Shown: positions 15,614 to 24,660 of the stretch, in pieces
How positions within the stretch are numbered: position 1 is the first letter of the stretch
Layout: every line of letters begins with the position of its first letter
Notes under the pieces: generated by a model
Told to the model about the DNA's origin: nothing
The model's input: the letters and a program-made list of their open reading frames with translations, nothing else
The model's database searches: none
NCBI GenBank assembly: GCA_021771715.1
Contig: JAETOO010000012.1
Location: 1 to 64,000 of the forward strand
Direction: 5' to 3'
DNA from: Oscillospiraceae bacterium
GTDB taxonomy: Bacteria > Bacillota > Clostridia > Lachnospirales > Lachnospiraceae
Length of the DNA stretch: 64,000 bases
Program-made: the position numbers and the translations under genes

Positions 15614-16618
15614 TCACCGCTTCCGTCTGGGCGATGCGGACGCGCGGTTCTCCTTGTACGCCTCGCGCTTCTCGTACTCCTCGTAGGCGGTGACGATCTT
15701 CTGAACCAGCGGGTGACGCACGACGTCCTTGCTGGTCAGCTGGCAGAACGAGATCTCGTCCACCTTCTGCAGGACCTTCATGGCCGTGTCGAGCCCGGAC
15801 GGCGCGCCGCTTGGCAGGTCCTTCTGTGTCTGGTCCCCGGTGATCACGACCTTGGAGCCAAAGCCGATGCGGGTCAGAAACATCTTCATCTGTGCCGGGG
15901 ACGTGTTCTGCGCCTCGTCGAGAATGATAAAGGCGTTGTCCAGCGTGCGCCCGCGCATGTAGGCGAGCGGGGCGACCTCGATCAGTCCCTTTTCCATATT
16001 TTTCAAAAAGCTGTCGCTTCCCATAATCTGATACAGTGCGTCGTAGAGCGGGCGCAGGTACGGATCCACCTTGCTCTGCAGGTCTCCCGGCAGAAAGCCG
16101 AGCTTCTCTCCCGCCTCGATCGCCGGGCGCGTCAGGATGATCCTCCCGACCTCCTCATTTTTGAACGCGGTGATCGCCATCGCCATCGCGAGGTACGTCT
16201 TGCCGGTGCCGGCCGGCCCTGTGCCAAAGACAATCATCTTTTTCCGGATCGCATCGACGTACGCTTTTTGACCGAGTGTCTTCGGCTTGATCGGTTTGCC
16301 GTTAACCGTATGGCAGATGCAGTCCCCGTCGATCTCGACGACCGCGTCCTGCTTCTCCTCAAAGGACAGTGAGATCGTGTAGTCGACGTTCTGCTCCGTG
16401 ATCGGTGTGCCGCGCTGCGCAAGCTGGTCGAGACTCTCGCAGATCTTTTTCGCCCTGACCGCGTTCGTGGGCCCGCCCAGGATCCGGATCTCTCCGTCTC
16501 TGCTCAGTATCGTGACCTGGAGCGCGCGCTCGATCTTCTTCACATACTGGTCAAACTGGCCGAAGAGTTCCTTCTGCCGCTCAGCCGGGACGGAGAGCGA
16601 CATTTCAACCATACTCAT
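15614..16618 (-). CDS. phoH: PhoH-like ATPase
   Basis: A cytosolic P-loop ATPase of about 334 residues. Walker A is GPAGTGKTYLA, and Walker B is IILDEAQN. Other family motifs are RPAIEAGEKLGFLPGD, YMRGRTLD and VVITGDQTQKDLP. The N-terminal 100 residues carry the KH-like LGGPTNAVRAKK region. AGGAGG at the end of yqfD fits a start at 16618; an in-frame ATG at 16639 lies too close to a ribosome site. It works in the same pathway as YbeY by conserved linkage. Confidence 0.92.
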   Translation of the reverse strand: MSMVEMSLSVPAERQKELFGQFDQYVKKIERALQVTILSRDGEIRILGGPTNAVRAKKICESLDQLAQRGTPITEQNVDYTISLSFEEKQDAVVEIDGDCICHTVNGKPIKPKTLGQKAYVDAIRKKMIVFGTGPAGTGKTYLAMAMAITAFKNEEVGRIILTRPAIEAGEKLGFLPGDLQSKVDPYLRPLYDALYQIMGSDSFLKNMEKGLIEVAPLAYMRGRTLDNAFIILDEAQNTSPAQMKMFLTRIGFGSKVVITGDQTQKDLPSGAPSGLDTAMKVLQKVDEISFCQLTSKDVVRHPLVQKIVTAYEEYEKREAYKENRASASPRRKR

Positions 16619-16625
16619 TTCCAGA

Positions 16626-17909
16626 TCATTCCTCCTCATGTTCCTCCTGGGTATTCGACTGTGTGGCTGCGGACAGCGCTGTGCGCTTCACGGCGGGATA
16701 CCCCGCCAGCAGCGTGCCGGACGCAGACACGGATTGCTCAGTCCACTCTATTTTAACATCATTTTCAAATATTTGAACCCCTTTTTCCTCTAAATTTTCT
16801 AAAAAAACCTGTAAATTTGTGTTAAGTGCAGCTTCCAGCTCCTCCTTGGTGCCCTGTCGTTCCTCCCAGCGGTACTCCCGCATGCGAAAGGAGCAAAGAT
16901 ACAGAGGCAGATAAAAGTGCTCCATGAGCTTTGCCTGCCTCGTGATGCCGACGACGTCATAGTGGGAATACTCCTTTGCCGGGAGAGGGAGCGCGAACGG
17001 GACTTCGCCTGCCCGGACCAGGTAGCGCGTCTGCTCCCGGCCGGTGTAGACCTTCTCCCGGGTCACGATGGGGAGCTCCTCGTGGTAGGGCAGCCGCGTG
17101 CGGATCACGATATCGGCGTCGGCGGCGACGTACTGACAGCTGCTCACCTCCCCGCTGTCATTGTAGATCGGAAGCGTGCCCGAGACAAGCAGCTGGCCCG
17201 CCTCGACGGGATCGCCGGGGGAGACCTGCGCGAGCCCTCTGCGCACGTACAGGGAGTCGACCGTGCCGCTCGCGGACGCGACGAGATCGGACGGCGCTGC
17301 ATCGCTGTTGCCCAGCGGGTAGTCCGGCGACGGGCCGGCCGCGTACTCCGCGTCCGTATCCGCCTGCTCGTCGAAAATGCCCTCCTTCACATGGATCTGC
17401 AGCTGCGTCCCGTTCAGCTCGACCGCGACCCACGAGAAGTCGGAAAAGGAATTGCGGATCTGGGCGGCCAGCGCCTTGCAGTCGATCCCCGCCTTCTTCA
17501 TGCCGTGGCAGACGCCGTTCTGCTCCAGATAGTCGTAGAGCACCTCGTCGGTCTGGGCCAGATTCCCGTCGATCGAGATCTGCCACACATGGGAGGACAG
17601 CCAGAGCATGAAGACAAACGCAGCCGCGATGCCGGCCACATACACCTTGCGCTTCCGGTAGCGGTGCAGAAAAAACGGGAGCCCGTGCCGCTCGGTGATC
17701 CGCAGCGAGACCCGGCTCTTCCGCAGAAGATCCCGCAGCTTCCGGAAGTCGGCGATCGAAAGGTTTGCCTCGTAGCCATGCTCCGCGGCCTCGAGATTCC
17801 ACAGCAGGATTCTGTGGTACGCGCAGAGATTCAAAAAGCGGTCATAGGAATTGCCCACGATCCGGATCCGCACGTAACCTCTAAGATAGTCCGTAAACGC
17901 TCTGCCCAT
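16626..17909 (-). CDS. yqfD: Sporulation protein YqfD
   Basis: A 427-residue membrane-anchored sporulation protein. The N-terminal domain (LRGYVRIRIVGNSYDRFLNL) precedes one membrane segment near residues 90-108 (VYVAGIAAAFVFMLWLSS), then the HVWQISIDGN segment typical of YqfD. The extracytoplasmic part ends in an acidic tail. Ribosome site GGAGG 5 bases before the ATG. It overlaps phoH's longer frame. In Bacillus yqfD is expressed in the mother cell under SigE. Confidence 0.93.
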   Translation of the reverse strand: MGRAFTDYLRGYVRIRIVGNSYDRFLNLCAYHRILLWNLEAAEHGYEANLSIADFRKLRDLLRKSRVSLRITERHGLPFFLHRYRKRKVYVAGIAAAFVFMLWLSSHVWQISIDGNLAQTDEVLYDYLEQNGVCHGMKKAGIDCKALAAQIRNSFSDFSWVAVELNGTQLQIHVKEGIFDEQADTDAEYAAGPSPDYPLGNSDAAPSDLVASASGTVDSLYVRRGLAQVSPGDPVEAGQLLVSGTLPIYNDSGEVSSCQYVAADADIVIRTRLPYHEELPIVTREKVYTGREQTRYLVRAGEVPFALPLPAKEYSHYDVVGITRQAKLMEHFYLPLYLCSFRMREYRWEERQGTKEELEAALNTNLQVFLENLEEKGVQIFENDVKIEWTEQSVSASGTLLAGYPAVKRTALSAATQSNTQEEHEEE

Positions 17910-18010
17910 TCTTCTCCTCCCGCCTTACATGCTCTGTTTCGGTTATGATTCACGCCTCCGAAGTCCCTCCAGGACGCGGAACGTCTCAGGGAGGTTCGCT
18001 TAGCGCCGAC

Positions 18011-18292
18011 CTATTTCGGGAAGGACAGGCTCAGGATCCGCCCCTCGATCGCGATCTCTTCCTTTGTATAGGTCGTGATTTCCAGATGCTCTCCCTGGAT
18101 ACAGATACAGGTCCCGCGCGCCAGCAGGCGGATCTCCTGCGGCGAGTACGAGGAGATACCCTTAAAATTCTCGATCCACACCCGCTCCTGCCCATGCATG
18201 GAAACAAGAATTTTCCCTTTTGCAAGGTCATCGGGCAGCTGCAGGGCGCCAACCAGCTTCCGGATGGCTGCCCCTTCCTTCCTCTCCTTCAT
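18011..18292 (-). CDS. yqfC: Sporulation protein YqfC (YabP family)
   Basis: A 93-residue protein starting at ATG 18292 (MKERKEGAAIRKLVGALQLP), chosen because CGGAG lies 7 bases upstream. The YabP/YqfC core is clear: KILVSMHGQERVWIENFKGI, SYSPQEIRLLARG and CICIQGEHLEITTYTKEEI. It stands 101 bases before yqfD, the usual partner. The gap holds a remnant (17998-18011) identical to part of the 33-bp hairpin unit at 42527-42559. Confidence 0.9.
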   Translation of the reverse strand: MKERKEGAAIRKLVGALQLPDDLAKGKILVSMHGQERVWIENFKGISSYSPQEIRLLARGTCICIQGEHLEITTYTKEEIAIEGRILSLSFPK

Positions 18293-18336
18293 AGACATGC
18301 TCCGCAGCGGTTTATTAATCAATATATGAGACGGCA

Positions 18337-18368
18337 AGGGCCGGATATACCTGCGCATATCCGGCCCT
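18337..18368. terminator. 12-bp perfect hairpin downstream of carB
   Basis: AGGGCCGGATAT (18337-18348) pairs perfectly with ATATCCGGCCCT (18357-18368). It lies between the carB stop and yqfC. The T-tract is poor on both strands, so termination is likely but not certain. Confidence 0.55.
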
Positions 18369-18430
18369 GTGAAACTTTGTCATACTCTTTGCCGCCCGGC
18401 TTGCCATACCGGCAGCTTTAAGCGTCTGCG

Positions 18431-21400
18431 TTATGCTTCTTTATCTGTAATCATCGCGTGCAGCTCCTGCAGCGAGTGCACCTCTCCGCTGCCCTTCATC
18501 TTCATGGAGCGGATGCCGCTGGCCGTCGCCTTCGCCGCGGCGATCGTCGTCATATACGGGATCTTCTTCTTGATCGCGGCCTTGCGCAGGTAGCTGTCAT
18601 CCCAGACGCGGTCCTCTCCGACCGGGGTGTTGATGATCAGGTTCACCTGGCTGTTCATGATCAGGTCGAGCACATTCGGGCGGCCCTCCTGCAGCTTGTT
18701 GATGAGCTCCGCCTCAATGCCGTTCTCCCGCAGCAGCTTGCAGGTATTCCGGGACGCGACGATCTTGAAGCCGGTGTCGGCGAAGGCGCGTGCCACATCG
18801 ACGATCTCCGCCTTATCCTTGTCGTTGACGGAGATCAGCACCGTGCCCTCAAGCGGCAGCCGCGTCTGCGTCGCCTCCTGCGCTTTGAAGAACGCCTCGC
18901 CGTGATACCTTGAGAGGCCGAGCACCTCGCCGGTCGAGCGCATCTCCGGCCCGAGCACCGGGTCTACCTCCTGGAACATGTTGAACGGGAAGACGGCCTC
19001 CTTCACGCCGTAGTACGGGATGTCCTGCTCCTTCAGGGCGGGCACCGGCGACGGTCTTCCGGTCAGCTCCGAGGTCACGATGTCGATCGCGAGCGGCACC
19101 ATGCGAATGTTGCAGACCTTTGACACGAGCGGAACGGTCCGCGATGCGCGCGGGTTCGCCTCGAGCACGAAGACCTTGCCGTTCTCGATCGCGTACTGCA
19201 TATTCATCAGGCCGCAAACGTGCATCTCCTCGGCGATCCTTCTCGTGTACTCCTTGATCGTCTCGACGTTCTCCCTGGAGAGATGGCGCGACGGGATCAC
19301 GCAGGCGGAGTCTCCCGAGTGGACGCCCGCGAGCTCGATGTGCTCCATGACCGCCGGGACAAACGCGTGGGTGCCGTCGCTGATCGCGTCCGCCTCACAC
19401 TCCGTCGCGTGGTTCAGGAAGCGGTCGATCAGGATCGGGCGGTCCGGGGTCACGCCGACAGCCGCATTCATGTAGCCGACCATGCTCTTGGCGTTGTACA
19501 CGACCTCCATGCCGCGTCCGCCGAGCACGTAGGACGGGCGCACCATCACCGGGTAGCCGATCTTCTCCGCGATGGCAAGCGCCTCCTCGACGTTGACTGC
19601 CATGCCCGACTCCGGCATCGGGATGTCCAGCTTCTCCATCATCGCGCGGAACTGGTCGCGGTCCTCCGCGAGGTCGATGACAGACGGGGAGGTGCCGAGA
19701 ATCTTCACGCCGTTTTTCTCCAGATCAGCGGCGAGGTTCAGCGGCGTCTGCCCGCCGAACTGCGCGATCACGCCGACCGGCTGCTCTTTTTTATAGATGC
19801 TCAGGACGTCCTCGAGCGTCAGCGGCTCAAAGTACAGCTTGTCCGAGGTGTCGTAGTCCGTCGACACGGTCTCCGGGTTGCAGTTGACGATGATCGTCTC
19901 GAAGCCGAGCTTTTTCAGTGCGAGCGATGCGTGCACGCAGCAGTAGTCAAACTCGATGCCCTGTCCGATCCGGTTCGGGCCGCCGCCCAGGATCATGACC
20001 TTCGGCTTGTCTGTGCTGACCGGGTTCGCATCCTTCGCGTTGTAGGTCGAGTAATAGTAGGCGCTGTCCTTCGTGCCGCTCACGTGCACGCCTTCCCAGG
20101 CTTCCTCCACGCCGAGCGCGATCCGCGCGTTTCGGATCTCCTCCTCCGGGAGCTCGAGAATCTGGCTGAGGTATTTGTCCGAGAAGCCGTCCTTTTTCGC
20201 GGTAATCAGCGCGTCGGCTGACGGAAGCTGTCCCTTTGTGGCTGCCAGCGCTTCCTCCTCCTCGACCAGCTCCTTCATCTGCTCGATGAAGTACGGGCGC
20301 ACTCTTGTGATCTCGAAAAGCTCGTCGACCGTCGCGCCCTTGCGCAGCGCCTCGTACATCAGAAAATGGCGCTCGCTGGACGGCGTCATCAGCATGCGGA
20401 GCAGCTCGTCCTTTGATTTCCGGTCAAAATCCTTTGCGTGGCCGAGGCCGTAGCGCCCGGTCTCAAGGCTGCGGATGGCCTTCTGGAACGCCTCTTTGTA
20501 CGTCTTGCCGATGCTCATGACCTCGCCGACGGCGCGCATCTGTGTGCCGAGCTTGTCCTCCACACCCTTGAACTTTTCGAACGCCCAGCGCGCGAACTTG
20601 ATCACGACGTAGTCGCCGTCCGGCACGTACTTGTCGAGGGTGCCGTACTTGCCGCACGGGATGTCCGCGAGCGTCAGGCCGGTCGCGAGCATCGCGGAGA
20701 CGAGCGCGATCGGGAAGCCGGTCGCCTTGGACGCGAGCGCGGACGAGCGCGAGGTGCGCGGGTTGATCTCGATGATGATGTCGCGGTCTGTCTTGGGGTC
20801 ATGCGCCCACTGCACGTTTGTGCCGCCGATCACCTGGATCGCCTCGACGATCTTGTAGGAATTTTTCTGGAGGCGCTTCTGCACGGACTCCGGCACGGTC
20901 AGCATCGGCGCCGAGCAGAAGGAATCGCCGGTGTGCACACCCATCGGGTCGATGTTCTCGATAAAGCAGACGGTGATCATGTTGTTGTCCTTGTCGCGGA
21001 CGACCTCGAGCTCAAGCTCCTGCCAGCCGAGCACGGACTCCTCCACAAGCACCTGGCCGACCAGGCTGGCCTGCAGGCCGCGCGCGCAGACGGTCTTGAG
21101 CTCCTCGACGTTGTAGACGAGTCCGCCGCCGGCGCCGCCCATCGTGTATGCCGGGCGCAGCACGACCGGATAGCCGAGCCGGTCCGCGATCGCGAGCGCC
21201 TCGTCCACGGAGTAAGCGACCTCGCTGCGCGCCATCTCGATCCCGAGGCTCTCCATCGTGTGCTTGAACTCGATGCGGTCCTCGCCGCGCTCGATGGCGT
21301 CAACCTGCACGCCGATGACCTTGACGTTGTATTTGTCGAGGATTCCGGCCTTCGCGAGCTCTGAACATAAATTAAGACCTGACTGACCGCCTAGGTTCGG

Positions 21401-21661
21401 CAGCAGTGCGTCCGGTCTCTCTTTTGCGATAATCTGTTCCAGCCGCTCCACGTTGAGCGGCTCAATATAAGTAACATCTGCAGTCTCCGGGTCCGTCATG
21501 ATCGTCGCCGGGTTCGAATTCACAAGTACGATTTCATAGCCGAGCTTCCGCAGCGCCTTGCACGCCTGTGTGCCCGAATAGTCAAATTCGCAGGCCTGGC
21601 CGATGATGATCGGGCCGGAGCCAATGATCAAAACCTTATGAATATCTGTTCTCTGAGACAT
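18431..21661 (-). CDS. carB: Carbamoyl-phosphate synthase large subunit
   Basis: A 1076-residue, full-length CarB making carbamoyl phosphate for arginine and pyrimidine synthesis. Two ATP-grasp synthetase halves are visible: IGSGPIIIGQACEFDYSGTQ and RPAYTMGGAGGG in the first, LGGGPNRIGQGIEFDYCCVH and RPSYVLGGRGMEVVY in the second. The MGS-like regulatory domain fills about the last 130 residues (LISVNDKDKAEIVDVARAFA). GGAGG stands 8 bases before the ATG. carA is not adjacent, which is unusual, and carB has its own promoter. Confidence 0.97.
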   Translation of the reverse strand: MSQRTDIHKVLIIGSGPIIIGQACEFDYSGTQACKALRKLGYEIVLVNSNPATIMTDPETADVTYIEPLNVERLEQIIAKERPDALLPNLGGQSGLNLCSELAKAGILDKYNVKVIGVQVDAIERGEDRIEFKHTMESLGIEMARSEVAYSVDEALAIADRLGYPVVLRPAYTMGGAGGGLVYNVEELKTVCARGLQASLVGQVLVEESVLGWQELELEVVRDKDNNMITVCFIENIDPMGVHTGDSFCSAPMLTVPESVQKRLQKNSYKIVEAIQVIGGTNVQWAHDPKTDRDIIIEINPRTSRSSALASKATGFPIALVSAMLATGLTLADIPCGKYGTLDKYVPDGDYVVIKFARWAFEKFKGVEDKLGTQMRAVGEVMSIGKTYKEAFQKAIRSLETGRYGLGHAKDFDRKSKDELLRMLMTPSSERHFLMYEALRKGATVDELFEITRVRPYFIEQMKELVEEEEALAATKGQLPSADALITAKKDGFSDKYLSQILELPEEEIRNARIALGVEEAWEGVHVSGTKDSAYYYSTYNAKDANPVSTDKPKVMILGGGPNRIGQGIEFDYCCVHASLALKKLGFETIIVNCNPETVSTDYDTSDKLYFEPLTLEDVLSIYKKEQPVGVIAQFGGQTPLNLAADLEKNGVKILGTSPSVIDLAEDRDQFRAMMEKLDIPMPESGMAVNVEEALAIAEKIGYPVMVRPSYVLGGRGMEVVYNAKSMVGYMNAAVGVTPDRPILIDRFLNHATECEADAISDGTHAFVPAVMEHIELAGVHSGDSACVIPSRHLSRENVETIKEYTRRIAEEMHVCGLMNMQYAIENGKVFVLEANPRASRTVPLVSKVCNIRMVPLAIDIVTSELTGRPSPVPALKEQDIPYYGVKEAVFPFNMFQEVDPVLGPEMRSTGEVLGLSRYHGEAFFKAQEATQTRLPLEGTVLISVNDKDKAEIVDVARAFADTGFKIVASRNTCKLLRENGIEAELINKLQEGRPNVLDLIMNSQVNLIINTPVGEDRVWDDSYLRKAAIKKKIPYMTTIAAAKATASGIRSMKMKGSGEVHSLQELHAMITDKEA

Positions 21662-21714
21662 CGTTTTTCCTCCTGGGTGATAGGTTGCCTTACTTGTTTT
21701 TTTGCATTCAGTGT

Positions 21715-21743
21715 ATTATACATGAAAGGGGGCGGGGAGTCAA
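21715..21743 (-). promoter_or_regulatory. carB promoter
   Basis: TTGACT (21743-21738) and TATAAT (21720-21715) on the minus strand with a 17-base spacer, about 54 bases before the carB start. Confidence 0.8.
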
Positions 21744-21791
21744 TAAATTCCAGGATGAAAAAATAAATACGTTCTGAATTCATCTAAAGGG

Positions 21792-22901
21792 TTACTTCCA
21801 GCCGTACGATATCATTATGCCGCTCGTTTTCGTCAGTGACACCTCACCGCGCTTCTGCTTCAGGTACTTTACGATCCCGTTCTGCTGCCTGCAGTAGTCC
21901 TCGGCTTCTTTCCGGCTCATGCCGTGATTCATAAAATAAGTGATGTTTTCCTCAATTTCCTGATCACTTTTTTCGTCATTCCAGTGGTCTGCCTTTATGA
22001 CACTCTCCAGCAGCTCGCGGTAGTCCGGTTGGGTTGGTTCGAGGAAGGTGACCCGGTCGTTCATCCGGCAGGAAATGTTTTTTAACCCTGCGGCCTGCAT
22101 ATAATGCGGAATTTTCATGGCGATCGAGTAATCTCGGTTTTGCTTTTCCAACTCTGTCTGCCAGAGCTTGTTCAGCCCGTCATGCCGGCACAATCTGGCG
22201 TAGTCGATGCCTTGAATATACAACCCGTCCGCCTCAAATTCACGGTTGCACTCCATGCTGACCAGCAGGCCGCCCTTCTTCACAAAGCCGGCCATCTTCC
22301 GCAGAAACAGCTCTCCGTTGTCAACATGCCGCAGGACCGCCTGGCTGACCACTACATCATACCGTTCCCTTGTGTGCAGCTCTAACATGTCCGAGAGAAG
22401 AAACGTTGCCTCTATGTTCAAGTCTCGATACATATTTTTTGCGGCCTGGATCATCGTCGGGGAAAAATCGACGCCCACATAGCTGCTTCCGGCGGGGAGC
22501 AGAGGAAGCAGCAGCAGCCCCAATGCGCCGTAGCCGCAGCCACAATCCAGCACGGTCACGGGGGTGTGCAGCTTCCAGACATCCCGAATCAGAAATGCAA
22601 TGTAGTCGTCATTCCACATCGTTTTCCGGGTCCTCTTCAGGTATTCCACCCGGTTCGCCCAGTACGCTGCCGTGCCGGAATCTGACGGTACATACTCCTG
22701 CTCTAAGGGCACCAGCCCCAGCAGTGCGTCAACGGAGACGCCAAAATACGCGCCGAGCTCGGGCAGAACGGAAATGTCCGGAGAGATCACACCGTTCTCC
22801 CACTTGCTGATGGTCTGATAGGAGACATGGAGAAGATCGCCCAGCTCCTGCTGCGTCATGTTGCGTTTCTTTCTAAGCTCCGCCAATCTGAAATTGATCA
22901 T
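21792..22901 (-). CDS. HTH_XRE domain fused to SAM-dependent methyltransferase
   Basis: A 369-residue protein. Residues about 1-62 are an XRE helix-turn-helix (LAELRKKRNMTQQELGDLL, then YQTISKWENG). Residues about 115-260 are a class I methyltransferase with motif I VLDCGCGYGALG, YVGVDFSPTMI and a post-motif SQAVLRHVDNG. The rest is helical and of unknown role. Such fusions probably couple DNA recognition to small-molecule or protein methylation; the substrate is unknown. The start is ATG 22901; a frame open to 23039 overlaps the next gene's end. Confidence 0.8.
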   Translation of the reverse strand: MINFRLAELRKKRNMTQQELGDLLHVSYQTISKWENGVISPDISVLPELGAYFGVSVDALLGLVPLEQEYVPSDSGTAAYWANRVEYLKRTRKTMWNDDYIAFLIRDVWKLHTPVTVLDCGCGYGALGLLLLPLLPAGSSYVGVDFSPTMIQAAKNMYRDLNIEATFLLSDMLELHTRERYDVVVSQAVLRHVDNGELFLRKMAGFVKKGGLLVSMECNREFEADGLYIQGIDYARLCRHDGLNKLWQTELEKQNRDYSIAMKIPHYMQAAGLKNISCRMNDRVTFLEPTQPDYRELLESVIKADHWNDEKSDQEIEENITYFMNHGMSRKEAEDYCRQQNGIVKYLKQKRGEVSLTKTSGIMISYGWK

Positions 22902-23019
22902 CTTATTAAAATACCGCCTTTCTTTTTTTCTTATCTTATCAGCAAATGCGGCTGTTGTCTTTCTTTCAAATGGCGAATCAACTCGCGCGTCAGGAGAATG
23001 TGTTACGGTTCTCTTATCC

Positions 23020-24606
23020 TCATACAACCATCTCTTCAATCACGCAGGTATGTTTCTTATCCTTGCCATAGTTGATCCCTGCCAGCAACAGATTTCCCCT
23101 GTAATCTTCCAACGCCTTTACATAATGCTTCTGCTTGATCTGGTCAATGGCTCCCTGCGCATCCTTATCCTTCTTCAGTTCAATCACTACAGCCGGTTTG
23201 TCTGCGTGCAGCCTGCGCGGAATCAGGCAGATGTCCGCAAAGCCCTTGCCGGTGGGAAGCTCCCGGATGATGGTATAGTATTCCTTCGCAAAATAGAATG
23301 CCAGATTAATCGTGCAGCTCAGAGAGTTCTCATCGTTGTACTGCAGGATCGAGATCTCTTCATGCGCCTGGTCGATGCCCTTCGCCACTGCATCGGCATC
23401 CAGATCCCACAGGCTTTGCAGGAGCCTGCGGGACGCCTCAACAGAGCGCATCACTTCGCCCCAGCCTTCCATCCGCTTGATCGAGGTCACATACACCGCA
23501 CTGACCTCCCGATTTGGAATGGATACGCTGGCTGTCTCACGGTTATACGTCAGATAGCCAAGGTGCACCAGCAATGCCAGCACATCATCCGCACAGTGAA
23601 ATGTCGTCATATCATTCGAAAAACCGCTGATATCAATCTGCACACTTCCGCCGGCCAGCATACGCACCACTGCATCCTTCAGTCCGTCCATATTCATTTG
23701 AATATAGACCTTGAGTGCCTCGTAGGTCTCCGTCTGATTCCAGTACGTGTCATAGGTATGACTGAGCATCGAATCAACCACAGACTTCGGGCTGTAGATC
23801 GAATGAGCAACCGCATGATTCCGATCCTGCGTGATCAGTTCGTATCCGTCATACCACGCCTTTGCTTCCTCAAAGCTCATTCCATACGCATCACAGAGCG
23901 TCCTGACCTCGTCCGACGTAAAGCCAAAGTACTGTGCGAGTTCCCGGGGATTTGTCATCGAATACTCCGTGAACATATTGAGGGCGGAATGCGTGCCATA
24001 CTTCTTGATGGGCAGGATGCCCGTCATATAGGCAAGCGCCAGATAGTCCTGATCCTTCAGCCATACGCGAAGAAAATCCAGGTATTTCTTCTGAGCCTCC
24101 GCGTTATGGGCGTATTCACGGAACAGGCAGTCCCACTCATCGATCAGGATGATAAAGGGGCGCTTGGTTGCTGCAAAAATGTCATTCATAGCCCAGACCA
24201 GCCGGTCATCCTCCGCATACTCCGGATATGCACGTCTTAGATCTGCCAAGACACGTCTCTGTAATGTATTCAGCATATCGTCTACGCCATCTGTCATGCT
24301 GAGAAACATCTGCATATTAATCTTAATCACATCATACTTGTTCAGATGCTCTCTGTAGGATTCAGCTGAGGCGATCTTCAGATGATTGAACAAAACCGAT
24401 GTATCTTCTCCGCAGCCATAATATGCCGACAGCATGTCTGCAGCCATAGATTTGCCAAATCGTCTGGGCCGGCTGACGCAGAGAAATTTTTGTTCCGTTC
24501 GGACGCAGCGGTTTACCTGCGAAATCAACAGCGTTTTATCAACATAAATTTGCGACCGGAGTCCCGTCCGAAACCGCTCACTGCCCGGATTCAAATAACT
24601 GCCCAT
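23020..24606 (-). CDS. AAA-ATPase-like / PD-(D/E)XK nuclease protein
   Basis: A 528-residue protein of the AAA-ATPase_like (PF09820) plus PDDEXK_9 (PF08011) architecture. The ATPase part has YVDKTLLISQVN, Walker A RPRRFGKS and Walker B IILIDEWD. The nuclease-like part near the C-terminus shows KGFADICLIP followed by VVIELKKDK, a D...E-x-K catalytic core. GGAGGTG stands about 8 bases before the ATG. These proteins are abundant in gut bacteria; their function is not established. A related gene follows upstream in the same direction. Confidence 0.85.
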   Translation of the reverse strand: MGSYLNPGSERFRTGLRSQIYVDKTLLISQVNRCVRTEQKFLCVSRPRRFGKSMAADMLSAYYGCGEDTSVLFNHLKIASAESYREHLNKYDVIKINMQMFLSMTDGVDDMLNTLQRRVLADLRRAYPEYAEDDRLVWAMNDIFAATKRPFIILIDEWDCLFREYAHNAEAQKKYLDFLRVWLKDQDYLALAYMTGILPIKKYGTHSALNMFTEYSMTNPRELAQYFGFTSDEVRTLCDAYGMSFEEAKAWYDGYELITQDRNHAVAHSIYSPKSVVDSMLSHTYDTYWNQTETYEALKVYIQMNMDGLKDAVVRMLAGGSVQIDISGFSNDMTTFHCADDVLALLVHLGYLTYNRETASVSIPNREVSAVYVTSIKRMEGWGEVMRSVEASRRLLQSLWDLDADAVAKGIDQAHEEISILQYNDENSLSCTINLAFYFAKEYYTIIRELPTGKGFADICLIPRRLHADKPAVVIELKKDKDAQGAIDQIKQKHYVKALEDYRGNLLLAGINYGKDKKHTCVIEEMVV

Positions 24607-24660
24607 TGTATCACCTCCACATATTGTCTATTGTTGCGTCTGTCCTGCATCTGCCAGAAT

